Assembly (NCBI GenBank): GCA_030627205.1
Contig: DAOUSN010000003.1
Span: forward strand, 34,343 to 98,342
Reading direction: 5' to 3'
DNA: 64,000 bases
Source of the DNA: Methylococcaceae bacterium
GTDB taxonomy: Bacteria; Pseudomonadota; Gammaproteobacteria; Methylococcales; Methylomonadaceae
Below, one piece after another: positions 36,903-46,702 of the stretch. Position numbers and translations under genes: made by a program. A model generated the notes under the pieces. That model searched no databases and had not been told where the DNA came from. It worked only from the letters and a program-made list of their open reading frames with translations. Numbering within the stretch: position 1 is the first letter of the stretch; the number at the start of each line of letters is the position of its first letter.

Positions 36903-37394
36903 ATGGCAGAAGAAAACAATACGCAAGAAAATGAAAAATCTGAAGAAAAAAACTTTTCTATTCAAAAAATTTATACTAAAGATATTTCATTTGAAACTCC
37001 TAATTCTCCCCAAATTTTTATTGATAAATGGGAGCCTCATGTTGATTTCAATTTAGGAACAAATGTAAACCCTTTAGAAAATAATTTATATGATGTTGCC
37101 TTATCAGTTACTGTTACCGTTAAATGCGGTGAAAAAACCGCTTATTTAGTCGAAGTTACTCAAGCTGGTGTGTTCACTTTAATTGGATTTAGCGATGAAG
37201 AAATGGGGCCGATGATGGGCAGTTTTTGTCCTAATATTTTATTTCCTTATGCAAGAGAAGTGATTTCTGACCTAGTAAGTAAAGGTGGTTTTCCACAATT
37301 ATTATTAGCCCCAGTTAATTTTGAGGCTCTTTACACGCAACATCTACAACAAGCTCAAGCAAAACAAGCTCCTGGCTCTGATAGCATTAATTAA
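36903..37394 (+). CDS. secB: Protein-export chaperone SecB
   Basis: SecB is the cytosolic tetrameric chaperone that keeps precursors unfolded and delivers them to SecA. The 163-residue protein has the family core: FSIQKIYTKDISFETPNSP, VSVTVKCGEKTAYLVEV-like strand, CPNILFPYAREVISDLVSKGGFPQLLLAPVNFEALY cut into its two known blocks, and an acidic N-terminus. It is directly upstream of gpsA by four bases, the conserved secB-gpsA pair. Confidence 0.96.
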   Translation: MAEENNTQENEKSEEKNFSIQKIYTKDISFETPNSPQIFIDKWEPHVDFNLGTNVNPLENNLYDVALSVTVTVKCGEKTAYLVEVTQAGVFTLIGFSDEEMGPMMGSFCPNILFPYAREVISDLVSKGGFPQLLLAPVNFEALYTQHLQQAQAKQAPGSDSIN

Positions 37395-37398
37395 CAAA

Positions 37399-38400
37399 AT
37401 GACCGCTAAAATTAGTGTCTTAGGTGCAGGTTCTTGGGGAACAGCTTTAGCGATACTGGTAGCCAGAAATGGTTGCCAGACTCTATTGTGGGGTCATAAT
37501 TCTCAGCATATTGAAACCCTTAAACACGATAGAGAAAATAAACATTATTTACCAGATTTCGCTTTTCCTGCATCATTACAGGTTACCTCTAATCTAAAAG
37601 ATGTCGCAAAATTTAGTGATTTACTCTTAATTTCAGTTCCAAGTCATGCGTTTAAAAGCACACTATGCCAATTAAAGCCTTTTATTACTTCTCAATCTCA
37701 AATTGCTTGGGCAACTAAAGGTTTTTGTGTAGAAACAGGTGGGTTACTTAATTCAGTTGTTACAGAGACTTTATTTGAGACAACCCCAACAGCGGTATTA
37801 TCAGGGCCGACATTTGCCGTTGAAGTTGCTGCAAATTTACCCACAGCGATTACCATTGCATCGGCAGATTTAGCACTTGCTAATAAACTCGCCTCATTAG
37901 TGCATAACCCTCGTTTCCGAGCCTATACTAGTACTGATATTATTGGTGTACAAGTAGGTGGAGCGATTAAAAATGTATTAGCAATTGCCGCAGGTATTGT
38001 TGATGGCTTAGGTTTTGGAGCGAATACCCGTGCGGCATTAATTACTCGAGGCCTACACGAAAGTATTTGTTTAGGAATGCAGCTTGGCGCTCAACAAGAA
38101 ACCTTAATGGGGTTGGCAGGTCTAGGAGATTTGGTGCTAACGTGTACTGATAATAAATCCCGTAATCGACGTTTTGGTTTAGCTTTAGGGCAAGGAAAGA
38201 ATCAATTGGAAGCAATAACAGCTATTGGTCAGGAAGTTGAAGGAATTTGTGCGGCTAAAGAAGCTTATTTTTTATCAAAAAAACATCAGATTGAAATGCC
38301 AATTATTGAACAAACCTATAAAGTTCTTTATGAAAATTTAGATCCTCGGTTGGCAGTGCAAAACTTATTAGCACGAGAACAAAAAGCTGAGGTCAGATAA
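37399..38400 (+). CDS. gpsA: Glycerol-3-phosphate dehydrogenase [NAD(P)+]
   Basis: GpsA reduces dihydroxyacetone phosphate to sn-glycerol-3-phosphate for phospholipid synthesis. The Rossmann motif is VLGAGSWGTALA, the catalytic lysine lies in GGAIKNVLAIAAG, and the C-terminal GLGDLVLTCTDNKSRNRRFG block is diagnostic. The start is the ATG at 37399, which gives 333 residues; an upstream in-frame start would lie within secB and add 26 unlike residues. Confidence 0.96.
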   Translation: MTAKISVLGAGSWGTALAILVARNGCQTLLWGHNSQHIETLKHDRENKHYLPDFAFPASLQVTSNLKDVAKFSDLLLISVPSHAFKSTLCQLKPFITSQSQIAWATKGFCVETGGLLNSVVTETLFETTPTAVLSGPTFAVEVAANLPTAITIASADLALANKLASLVHNPRFRAYTSTDIIGVQVGGAIKNVLAIAAGIVDGLGFGANTRAALITRGLHESICLGMQLGAQQETLMGLAGLGDLVLTCTDNKSRNRRFGLALGQGKNQLEAITAIGQEVEGICAAKEAYFLSKKHQIEMPIIEQTYKVLYENLDPRLAVQNLLAREQKAEVR

Positions 38401-38441
38401 CAATATTATATCAAGGTTATAAATTTCAAGAAGAGGCGAGT

Positions 38442-39032
38442 ATGGTTGCGAATTTAGCAACACAATATCATTTAAGCGAAGTTGAATATTTGGAAGCTGA
38501 AAAAACCAGTAAATTTAAACATGAATATAGTGAAGGTGAAGTTTATGCGATGGCAGGTGCAAGTCGTAATCATGAGAGAATTTCAGGCAATCTCTTAGCT
38601 AAATTTATTCAGCATTTAGAAAATACCCCTTGCGAACCTTTTTCATCCGATTTAAAAGTTAAAGCTAATCATTCATTTTATTATCCTGATGTACTTGTCG
38701 TTTGTAACGATGATAAAGGGGATGATTATTATACTGAATTCCCCGTTATTATTATTGAGGTTTTATCAGACTCAACCAGAGGTCGTGATAAAGTAACCAA
38801 AATGAATGCTTATCGTACCATTCCAACGTTAAAAGAATATGTTCTTATTGAGCAAAATTTTATTGATATTGAAATTTGTCGCAGGGCTTCTAATTGGCAA
38901 TCAGAGCATTATTTTTTAGGCGATAAGGTGACGTTTGAATCATTAGATTTAACCTTACCTGTTGAGTCTATTTATCAACGGGTGAATAATGAAGAAATGC
39001 TTGAATTACAACATAAATCTATTAAAACATGA
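38442..39032 (+). CDS. Uma2 family putative restriction endonuclease
   Basis: The 196-residue protein has the Uma2 (DUF820) layout: LSEVEYLEAEKTSKFKHEYSEGEVYAMAGAS, then the PD-(D/E)XK-like core SFYYPDVLVVCND with IIIEVLSDSTRGRDKVTKMNAY. Uma2 proteins are abundant in cyanobacteria and multi-copy in some Gammaproteobacteria; their function is unproven. A second Uma2 gene follows directly, so the pair probably arose by transfer or duplication of the family. Confidence 0.88.
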   Translation: MVANLATQYHLSEVEYLEAEKTSKFKHEYSEGEVYAMAGASRNHERISGNLLAKFIQHLENTPCEPFSSDLKVKANHSFYYPDVLVVCNDDKGDDYYTEFPVIIIEVLSDSTRGRDKVTKMNAYRTIPTLKEYVLIEQNFIDIEICRRASNWQSEHYFLGDKVTFESLDLTLPVESIYQRVNNEEMLELQHKSIKT

Positions 39033-39041
39033 GTGTGTATT

Positions 39042-39500
39042 ATGTTAGATGTCAATTTTCCTGTGGAAAAGGAGGCTATTGAAATGCCATCTTTAAATCA
39101 TAGCTATATTTGTTCTCAAATATTACGTCAACTTTTTAGTGATGAAAAAATAGAGTCTTTTACGGAATTAACCCTAGATATTGATAAGGGGCTAACTCCT
39201 GATATTTGTGTTTATCCAGCTGAGATTATTACCCCCAATTTTTTACGTGATGTCAATAAACTAGCTCAAATGCCAGTGTTAGCCATTGAGGTAATTTCTT
39301 CAAGTCAATCTATTCAGCTATTATTAGAAAAAGCCGAACGTTTAATTGAGGCTGGAATTAAAGTAGTATGGACGATTGAACCTTTTACACAAACTATTTT
39401 TGTGACGACTAAAGAAAAAGAAGTTAGATTTTACAATACGATGGTTGAAGCTGAATTAATTAAAGTCGATTTTGAAAAGATATTCGGTTTCAATAAATAA
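39042..39500 (+). CDS. Uma2 family protein, second copy
   Basis: The 152-residue protein carries the core of the Uma2 fold (LTPDICVYPAEII, then MPVLAIEVISSSQS and LIEAGIKVVWTIEP). It is diverged from the Uma2 protein just upstream, so this is not a recent duplication. The ATG at 39042 is preferred; a GTG at 39033 directly after the previous stop would add three residues. Confidence 0.82.
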   Translation: MLDVNFPVEKEAIEMPSLNHSYICSQILRQLFSDEKIESFTELTLDIDKGLTPDICVYPAEIITPNFLRDVNKLAQMPVLAIEVISSSQSIQLLLEKAERLIEAGIKVVWTIEPFTQTIFVTTKEKEVRFYNTMVEAELIKVDFEKIFGFNK

Positions 39501-39564
39501 TGACCTTTGTAGTAAAAATACAGAGTGTTATATTTCAGTTCTTTTTACCAAACTTTCTTTTATT

Positions 39565-40188
39565 ATGCTAATCAAACCCATCTTAAGCAGTGCTTTAGAA
39601 ACCGCACTCAATCAATACCTCGCCTTAGATAATAACGTGCATTTATGTTTAAGCCCTTTATCTGGTAAAGTCATTGCCATTACCATTGAGCCTTTCAATG
39701 AAACCTTATATTTATGCCCAACTGAAACAAACATTCAATGCTTAGAAAATTTTGTAGGCGAAGTCGATACTACGTTATCGGGTTCAATATCAGCTTTTGG
39801 AATAATGGGGCTTTCAAAAACACCTGCACGTTCTTTATTTTCAGACGAAGTTAAAATTACAGGTGATACATGCTTAGGACAAAAATTCCAACAGCTTTTT
39901 GAACAATTAGATGTTGACTGGGAAGCACAACTTTCACATTTTACGGGGGATAAAGTCGCGAATACTATGGCTAATTTATTCCGCTCTAGTCATAATTGGA
40001 CACAAGAAAGTATTGAAACCTTTAAACTCAATGCAACTGAATTTTTACAAGAAGAAACGCGCGACTTACCTGCAAAAGCTGAAGCTGATATTTTCTATCA
40101 GCAGATTGATACGTTACAGATGGATTTTGACCGCCTTCTCGCCCATATAAACCGTTTACAAATACTTAGCACTCACAAGGACTCTTAA
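39565..40188 (+). CDS. ubiJ: Ubiquinone biosynthesis accessory factor UbiJ
   Basis: UbiJ carries an SCP2 lipid-binding domain and supports the soluble Ubi complex that hydroxylates ubiquinone precursors. The protein (207 residues from the ATG at 39565) has the SCP2-like region (LSGKVIAITIEPFNETLYLCP ... LSGSISAFGIMGL) and the C-terminal coiled segment (FYQQIDTLQMDFDRLLAHINRLQ). It abuts ubiB exactly, the conserved ubiJ-ubiB order. An earlier in-frame ATG at 39472 would overlap the Uma2 gene and is less likely. ubiE, often upstream, is absent here. Confidence 0.9.
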   Translation: MLIKPILSSALETALNQYLALDNNVHLCLSPLSGKVIAITIEPFNETLYLCPTETNIQCLENFVGEVDTTLSGSISAFGIMGLSKTPARSLFSDEVKITGDTCLGQKFQQLFEQLDVDWEAQLSHFTGDKVANTMANLFRSSHNWTQESIETFKLNATEFLQEETRDLPAKAEADIFYQQIDTLQMDFDRLLAHINRLQILSTHKDS

Positions 40189-41736
40189 GTGATACACCCT
40201 AAAGTTTTAATACGTCTTATCCATATCAATTGGGTGATGATGTTTCATGGTTTAGATGAGTTTGTTTTAAAAACCCATTTATTTCGTCCTATTCGTTATC
40301 TGGTTTATTTATCCCCGCATTATTGGTTTAAAAAGGAAAAAGAAAACCGAGGGGTCAGAATTCGCCGTACATTAGAAGATTTAGGGCCTATTTATGTTAA
40401 ATTTGGACAAGCACTTTCAACTCGCAAAGATTTATTACCTGAAGATATAGCCAATGAATTGGTTAAGCTTCAAGATAAAGTCCCCCCTTTTGATAGTGAT
40501 GTCGCTATTGAAATTATTGAACAATCATTAGCCATGTCAGTTGATGAAGCCTTTGCTGAATTTAACCCTACCCCCCTAGCGTCTGCTTCTGTGGCTCAAG
40601 TTCATGCTGCTGTCTTACATAGTGGGGAAAACGTAGTGGTTAAGGTTTTACGCCCTGAAATGGAAGCTCGTATTCAAGCTGATGTTAATTTAATGTATGA
40701 AGTGGCAAAATTTGCTGAACGTTTTTGGGATGATGCCAGACGCTTACGAGCAGTTGAGGTCGTAGCTGAATTTGAAAAAACTACCTTAGATGAATTAGAT
40801 TTAGTTCGTGAAGCGTCAAATGCTGCTAAATTACGCCGAAATTTTAAAGACTCAGATTCCTTATATATCCCTGATATTCATTGGAATTATACTCGTAAAA
40901 AAATCATGGTGATGGAACGCATTCATGGTATTCCTATTGGGGATATTCCAATGTTACGCGAACAAGGTGCAAATTTTAAAAGCCTTGCAGAACGGGGTGT
41001 ACAAATATTTTTCACGCAAGTTTTTAGAGACAATTTTTTTCATGCTGATATGCACCCTGGTAATATTTTTGTTGAAATTCCAGATAAATATATCGCAGTT
41101 GACTTTGGAATAATGGGATCGCTGTCATTAACCGATCAACGTTATTTAGCTGAAAATTTTCTCGCCTTTTTTAATCGTGATTATAATCGTGTCGCTCAAA
41201 TGCACATTGAATCAGGTTGGGTTCCTCATACAACACGAATAGAAGATTTTGAAATAGCGATTAGAAGTGTTTGTGAACCTATTTTTGAAAAACCGTTAAA
41301 AGATATTTCCTTTGGTTTATTACTGCTAAGGCTTTTTCAAACTGCCCGCCGTTTTGATATGGTGGTACAGCCGCAATTAGTTTTATTGCAAAAAACATTA
41401 TTAAATATTGAAGGGCTAGGACGAGATTTATACCCTGAATTAGATTTATGGAAAACTGCAAAGCCTTTTTTGGAAGACTGGTTTCATCAACGTTTAGGCC
41501 CTAAAGCAAAAATCAAGGAAGCTTTAAAGAAATTTCCAGAAGTAGCAGAGCATTTTCCAGAAATTCCTAATTTATTATTTCAAGCTTTAGATAGCGCAGC
41601 TAATGCAAATCGTCAATTATCCGCACATAACGAAGAGATGGAGCTGATTAGAAAACAATTAGAAAAAAATTATAAGGGTACTATTATGGCGATTATAATT
41701 AGTGCTACGCTACTTGGTTTAACAATACTTTTTTAG
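40189..41736 (+). CDS. ubiB: Ubiquinone biosynthesis ATPase UbiB
   Basis: UbiB is an atypical protein kinase-like ATPase required for ubiquinone synthesis. The 515-residue protein has the family's KxGQ motif (YVKFGQALSTRKDLLPEDI), the Ala-rich loop (PLASASVAQVHAA), the catalytic HADMHPGNIF and the DFG equivalent VDFGIMG. Two C-terminal membrane helices are expected; GTIMAIIISATLLGLTILF is the last. The gene starts with GTG directly after the ubiJ stop, so translation is coupled. Confidence 0.96.
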   Translation: MIHPKVLIRLIHINWVMMFHGLDEFVLKTHLFRPIRYLVYLSPHYWFKKEKENRGVRIRRTLEDLGPIYVKFGQALSTRKDLLPEDIANELVKLQDKVPPFDSDVAIEIIEQSLAMSVDEAFAEFNPTPLASASVAQVHAAVLHSGENVVVKVLRPEMEARIQADVNLMYEVAKFAERFWDDARRLRAVEVVAEFEKTTLDELDLVREASNAAKLRRNFKDSDSLYIPDIHWNYTRKKIMVMERIHGIPIGDIPMLREQGANFKSLAERGVQIFFTQVFRDNFFHADMHPGNIFVEIPDKYIAVDFGIMGSLSLTDQRYLAENFLAFFNRDYNRVAQMHIESGWVPHTTRIEDFEIAIRSVCEPIFEKPLKDISFGLLLLRLFQTARRFDMVVQPQLVLLQKTLLNIEGLGRDLYPELDLWKTAKPFLEDWFHQRLGPKAKIKEALKKFPEVAEHFPEIPNLLFQALDSAANANRQLSAHNEEMELIRKQLEKNYKGTIMAIIISATLLGLTILF

Positions 41737-41780
41737 TGCCGTAGGGTATATAAGCGATAACATTAGATAGCCTATCATGC

Positions 41781-42047
<267 letters not shown>

Positions 42048-42527
42048 TTAAGTAAATTTTTCAATTAAAGATTGTTCAACAATCGGGGGAACAAAACTTG
42101 AAATATCCCCCTTAAGCCTTGCTATTTCTCGTGTCATCGTAGAAGAAATAAACTCATCATACTCAGCTGGCATTAAAAAAATAGTTTCTAATTTTGATGA
42201 TAAACGTCTATTGACTCTTGCAAGTTGAAATTCATATTCAAAATCAGATACGGTACGCAGGCCTCTTAAAATAACTTTTGCTTGATGTTCTTGGGCAAAT
42301 TCGACCAATAAGTTATTAAATCCCATGACTTCCGTATTAGGGTAATCACCAATCACAGACTCAATTAGAGCAATACGTTCTTCTAATGTAAACAAAGGGT
42401 TTTTTTTGATGTTAACTGCCACTCCGACAATTAGTCGCCCATAAAGTTTAGATGCTCTAGCAATTAAATCTAAATGACCATTAGTGACAGGATCAAATGT
42501 TCCTGGGTAGATTGCAGTTATTTGCAT
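42048..42527 (-). CDS. coaD: Phosphopantetheine adenylyltransferase
   Basis: CoaD transfers AMP from ATP to 4'-phosphopantetheine in the penultimate step of CoA synthesis. The 159-residue protein shows AIYPGTFDPVTNGHLD (nucleotidyltransferase HxGH-like TNGH motif), KVILRGLRTVSDFEYEFQLA and the C-terminal ISSTMTREIARL. The length matches the family. Confidence 0.97.
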   Translation of the reverse strand: MQITAIYPGTFDPVTNGHLDLIARASKLYGRLIVGVAVNIKKNPLFTLEERIALIESVIGDYPNTEVMGFNNLLVEFAQEHQAKVILRGLRTVSDFEYEFQLARVNRRLSSKLETIFLMPAEYDEFISSTMTREIARLKGDISSFVPPIVEQSLIEKFT

Positions 42528-42672
42528 TTTTAATAAAAAAAAGGAAGGATTTTATACTAAAATGTATAGTTAATGTTAATTATCCTTTTTAAATTGTTTA
42601 ATTATTTCCACGTACAATCTTGATAAAAAGCAGAGCTTACAAAATTAGAGTCCATATAAATTATAATCATTT

Positions 42673-44265
42673 ATGAAAAATAACAAAACACGTATTGTAT
42701 TTTTTGCCGCTAACCCTAGTGATACCGATAGATTAGCTATAAATAAAGAATTTAGTGAAATAAAAAAATTACTTAGCCAATCAAAGCAACGTGATGAGTT
42801 TATTTTAGACTATAGTCCTGCGACTAATGATGATGACTTACAGCAACAAATTCTTAGCTTTTCACCTGATATTGTACATTTTAGCGGTCATGGTGAACTC
42901 AACGGGTTATATTTTCAAAATGATAATAATCAAAAACTTTTTATTCATCAGGATTCATTAGCTGATTTTTTTAAATTGTTTGAAAACCGGATTCATTGTT
43001 TATTATTAAATGCCTGTAATAGTGAGCCTCAAGCACAGATAATTTCCCAACATATTGATTATGTTATTGGTATGAACGCGCCTATTGGGGACAAGGCGGC
43101 GATTATTTTTGCAAAAGGTTTTTACCGGGCTTTGTTTAATGGTGAATCTATTGACAAAGCTTATCAATTTGGATGTAGTGCTATTGATTTAGCAGGAATT
43201 AATGAATACCGAACCCCTGTTTTAGTCCAAAAATCAAAATCACATCCTAAAATTAATATTACTGATATAGAAGAACCAGAAGGTCAAGTTCCTATTAGTT
43301 CTGCATTTTATATTGAACGTCCACCGGTAGAAAAAGATTGTTATACGGCTATTGAAAACCCTTATACACTGATTAGGATTAAAGCTCCGAGACAAATGGG
43401 AAAAACCTCGTTACTATCTAGAGTTTTAAATCATGCTGAGGTTATTGGGCAACAAACAGCTATTTTATCCTTTCAAGAAGCAGACAGTGATATTTTTTTA
43501 AGCCTTGAATCATTATTGCAGTGGTTTTGCGCGGCTACCGCAGATCAATTAGGGTTGGATGAAAATCTTGATCCTTATTGGAGAGGTGTGTTAGGTGCAA
43601 AAAGTAAAACCAGTAATTATTTTCAAAAATATTTATTAAAAGAGAGGCTATTAACTTTAGGGTTAGATGAAGTCGACGAGGTGTTTAAGCACACCGATGT
43701 GGCAGGTGATTTTTTTGGTTTATTACGTGCGTGGCATGAAAAAAGTAAAAATAATGCTATTTGGAAGAATTTACGTTTGGTAATTACTCATTCTAAGGAA
43801 GTTTATATTCCATTACACCTTAATCAATCTCCGTTTAATGTAGGTTTACCCATTGAATTACCTGAATTTAACCATGAACAAATAATAGAATTAATGCAGC
43901 GTCATGGTTTAAATTTATCAAGGCAACAATTAAATCAATTTATACAAATGGTTGATGGTCACCCTTATCTTGTTCGTTTAGGGCTTTATCAAATTGCAAG
44001 ACAACGCTTGACTTTGGAAAAATTTTTACAGCTTGCTCCAACAGAAGAAGGCTTATATGGTAATCATTTACGACGACATTTACTTAATATTCAGGAGGCA
44101 GGTTTAGAAAAAATAACCTCTGAAGTAATGCATGCTAAAGAGCCGATATTAATTGATAGTAGTGATGCATTTAAATTAAAAAGTCTAGGGATTGTTCGTC
44201 GTCAAGGTAATAAAATTGAAGTTTTATGTGATTTATATCGGCTTTATTTTCAAAATCGTTTGTAA
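42673..44265 (+). CDS. CHAT caspase-like protease fused to an AAA_35-type ATPase
   Basis: Residues 1-190 form a CHAT protease domain with the catalytic His73 in HFSGHGEL and Cys115 in LLNACNSE. Residues 205-440 form an AAA-like ATPase of the AAA_35 type with the variant Walker A APRQMGKTS (238-246) and acidic Walker B LDEVDEVF (331-338). The C-terminal 90 residues look like a winged-helix (LLNIQEAGLEKI ... KSLGIVRRQGNKIEVLCDLYRLYF). CHAT proteases act in bacterial defence and cell-death circuits (for example with gasdermins or Cas effectors). No gasdermin gene is seen. The rnfC gene follows 45 bases later, and a second AAA_35 protein with WD40 repeats lies beyond rnfD. Confidence 0.87.
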   Translation: MKNNKTRIVFFAANPSDTDRLAINKEFSEIKKLLSQSKQRDEFILDYSPATNDDDLQQQILSFSPDIVHFSGHGELNGLYFQNDNNQKLFIHQDSLADFFKLFENRIHCLLLNACNSEPQAQIISQHIDYVIGMNAPIGDKAAIIFAKGFYRALFNGESIDKAYQFGCSAIDLAGINEYRTPVLVQKSKSHPKINITDIEEPEGQVPISSAFYIERPPVEKDCYTAIENPYTLIRIKAPRQMGKTSLLSRVLNHAEVIGQQTAILSFQEADSDIFLSLESLLQWFCAATADQLGLDENLDPYWRGVLGAKSKTSNYFQKYLLKERLLTLGLDEVDEVFKHTDVAGDFFGLLRAWHEKSKNNAIWKNLRLVITHSKEVYIPLHLNQSPFNVGLPIELPEFNHEQIIELMQRHGLNLSRQQLNQFIQMVDGHPYLVRLGLYQIARQRLTLEKFLQLAPTEEGLYGNHLRRHLLNIQEAGLEKITSEVMHAKEPILIDSSDAFKLKSLGIVRRQGNKIEVLCDLYRLYFQNRL

Positions 44266-44310
44266 TTTTTAATATATACTTCCCTTAAATTAATAAAAGG
44301 ATTATTTTTA

Positions 44311-45642
44311 GTGAATTTTTTACAATTTTTTGGAAAAAAAACCTTTTCTCATGGGATTCATCCCCCTGAATATAAAGAAACACATCATCAAGAAACTCGG
44401 CGTTTACCCTTTCCCACTCAGGTGATTTTATTATTAGGGCAAAGTATTGGTAAGCCCGCTACGCCCATTGTGCATAAAGGTCAACAAGTTGAACGCGGTG
44501 AACTCATTGCTAAAGCTGATGGTTTTGTTTCTGTGCCTTTATATGCCTCAGTGACCGGAATTATTAAGGGTATTGAGTTAGTATTAACCGCACGAGGAAC
44601 ACGAGAATCTGCCATTATTATTGAAACTGCATTAAGTTCTGGGCAACGTCAATTAGCAGGTCATCAATGTGATATTGAAAACTTATCACGTCAAGATTTA
44701 ATTAAAGCTGTTTGGGATATGGGAATGGTTGGATTAGGGGGGGCAGCTTTTCCTACGCATGTAAAAATGAGTATCCCTAAAGACTGTAAAATTCATACGG
44801 TGCTGGTTAATGGCTGTGAATGTGAACCTTTTTTAACCACCGATCATCGGGTGATGCTAGAGCAAATTAATCATTTAATCCGTGGTATTACCATCGCTTT
44901 AAAATGTGTCGATGCACCCAAAGCCATTATTGGGATTGAAAGTAATAAACGGGATGTTTTAGAGGCGATTAAACCGCATTTACCTAATGATAGCTCTATA
45001 ACCATTGAAATGGTTGAAACTAAATATCCACAAGGGGCAGAAAAAATGTTGGCAACCGCACTCTTAGGGGTTGAAATACCGTCTAAAAGTTTACCCTCAG
45101 CCATTGGGTTAGCTATTTTTAATGTTACTACGTTAGCTGAAATTGGACGTTTATTACCTCAAGGTCAAGCGTTAATCGAACGGATTGTAACGGTGACGGG
45201 AGATGATTTAGAAAAACCTGGAAATTATCAAGTTCCCTTAGGAACGCCTTTAGGTCATATTCTTGATTATGCAGGATTTACAGGGAATGAGGCTGAATTA
45301 ATTTTAGGGGGGCCGATGATGGGAATGTCAGCCGCTTCTTTAGATGTTCCTACGACTAAGGGAACAGGCGGGGTCTTAGTCTTAGATAAACGCGCAACCA
45401 AAGGGGATGATATTATGCCCTGTATTAAATGCTCTCAGTGTTTGCAAGTCTGTCCCATTAATCTAAATCCTGCTGAATTAGGTCAATTAGCTGCCAAACG
45501 TCAATATGATGTTATGGAAGAAAAATATAATTTAAATGATTGTTTTGATTGTGGTTGTTGTAGTTATGTTTGCCCTTCAAATATTCCTTTAGTCCAATAT
45601 TTTAAAATCGCAAAAACACTTAACAGACAAAGGCATCAATAG
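44311..45642 (+). CDS. rnfC: Rnf electron transport complex subunit C
   Basis: RnfC carries two [4Fe-4S] clusters and is the NADH-linked entry point of the Rnf complex, which exchanges electrons between NADH and ferredoxin using an ion gradient. The 443 residues include the N-terminal barrel-sandwich segment, the NADH-site-like VNGCECEPFLTTDHR, and cluster motifs CIKCSQCLQVCP and CFDCGCCSYVCP. It lacks the long Ala/Lys-rich tail of E. coli RsxC. The GTG start has AAAAGGA at 44295-44301. rnfD follows after one base. rnfA and rnfB, normally upstream, are replaced by the CHAT-AAA gene. Confidence 0.94.
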   Translation: MNFLQFFGKKTFSHGIHPPEYKETHHQETRRLPFPTQVILLLGQSIGKPATPIVHKGQQVERGELIAKADGFVSVPLYASVTGIIKGIELVLTARGTRESAIIIETALSSGQRQLAGHQCDIENLSRQDLIKAVWDMGMVGLGGAAFPTHVKMSIPKDCKIHTVLVNGCECEPFLTTDHRVMLEQINHLIRGITIALKCVDAPKAIIGIESNKRDVLEAIKPHLPNDSSITIEMVETKYPQGAEKMLATALLGVEIPSKSLPSAIGLAIFNVTTLAEIGRLLPQGQALIERIVTVTGDDLEKPGNYQVPLGTPLGHILDYAGFTGNEAELILGGPMMGMSAASLDVPTTKGTGGVLVLDKRATKGDDIMPCIKCSQCLQVCPINLNPAELGQLAAKRQYDVMEEKYNLNDCFDCGCCSYVCPSNIPLVQYFKIAKTLNRQRHQ

Positions 45643-45643
45643 T

Positions 45644-46684
45644 ATGGCGATAAAAACTCCTAAAATAGATTTGCGTACCTCGCCTTATATTCGGCGTTCC
45701 CCTTCTGTTCCACAAATTATGCGGAATGTAGTTTATGCCTTAATCCCGTTGGTTATATTTTCAATGGTGCATTTTGGAATAAGTGCTTTAGCGTTAATTG
45801 TCGTGACGACTTTTTCTTGTATTGCCACGGAACATTTATTTTGTAAATGGGCTGCAAAAAAAACCACTATTACTGATTTCAGCGCGGTGATTACAGGGCT
45901 TTTATTAGCGATGACTTTACCGCCAGGTTTTCCATTATGGATGGGGGCTGTGGGAGGTTTTGTGGCTATTGCTATGGGTAAAACTCTTTTTGGGGGAATT
46001 GGTTTTAACGTTTTTAACCCTGCTTTAGTGGGACGTGCTTTTTTACAAGCGGCTTTTCCTGTTTCAATCACTACATGGACACCTACCCATGTTGCAGAAC
46101 GTTTTATTGAGTTTATTCCCTCAACATTAGCGTTACCTTTTATGCGTCCAGAGGAAACGGCACAATGGACTGCTCAAGTAGCCACCGATGGCTTTACAGG
46201 CGCAACGCCGCTAGCATTAATGAAGTTTCAACAGATTATTAGTGATAATACCGCTTTATTTTTCGGCACAGTAACAGGGTCTGTGGGTGAAACCTCGACT
46301 TTATTAATTTTATTATGTGGGGGATATTTAATATTCAGAAAGATGCTAGATTGGCGAATTCCTGCGGCTGTTATTTTTGGGACAGCAATTTCAGCAGAAT
46401 TTTTTCACTTAATAGACCCAGAAGCTCCCCGTGCTTTATTCATGATTTTATCAGGAGGATTAATGTTTGCGGCGGTTTTTATGGCAAGTGACATGGTTGC
46501 CTCTCCCATTACGCCGTTAGGTATTTTTGTATTTGGGGTTTTAGTCGGTTTTTTAACGGTTTTGATTCGTTTATATGGCGCAATGACCGAAGCAGTAATG
46601 TATGCGATTCTATTTGGGAATGCCGCAACGCCTTTAATTGAATCCTTTACGCAACCTAAAATTTATGGCGCGCGTAAAAAGTAA
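45644..46684 (+). CDS. rnfD: Rnf electron transport complex subunit D
   Basis: RnfD is an integral inner-membrane subunit bearing a covalently bound flavin. The 346-residue sequence shows RTSPYIRRSPSVPQIM at the N-terminus, many membrane helices and the flavin-attachment motif DGFTGATPLAL (Thr in SGAT-like context). It is directly after rnfC. The usual next genes rnfG and rnfE are absent: the next gene, 18 bases on, is the AAA/WD40 protein. Confidence 0.95.
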   Translation: MAIKTPKIDLRTSPYIRRSPSVPQIMRNVVYALIPLVIFSMVHFGISALALIVVTTFSCIATEHLFCKWAAKKTTITDFSAVITGLLLAMTLPPGFPLWMGAVGGFVAIAMGKTLFGGIGFNVFNPALVGRAFLQAAFPVSITTWTPTHVAERFIEFIPSTLALPFMRPEETAQWTAQVATDGFTGATPLALMKFQQIISDNTALFFGTVTGSVGETSTLLILLCGGYLIFRKMLDWRIPAAVIFGTAISAEFFHLIDPEAPRALFMILSGGLMFAAVFMASDMVASPITPLGIFVFGVLVGFLTVLIRLYGAMTEAVMYAILFGNAATPLIESFTQPKIYGARKK

Positions 46685-46702
46685 TGTAATGAAAGCTAAG
46701 TG

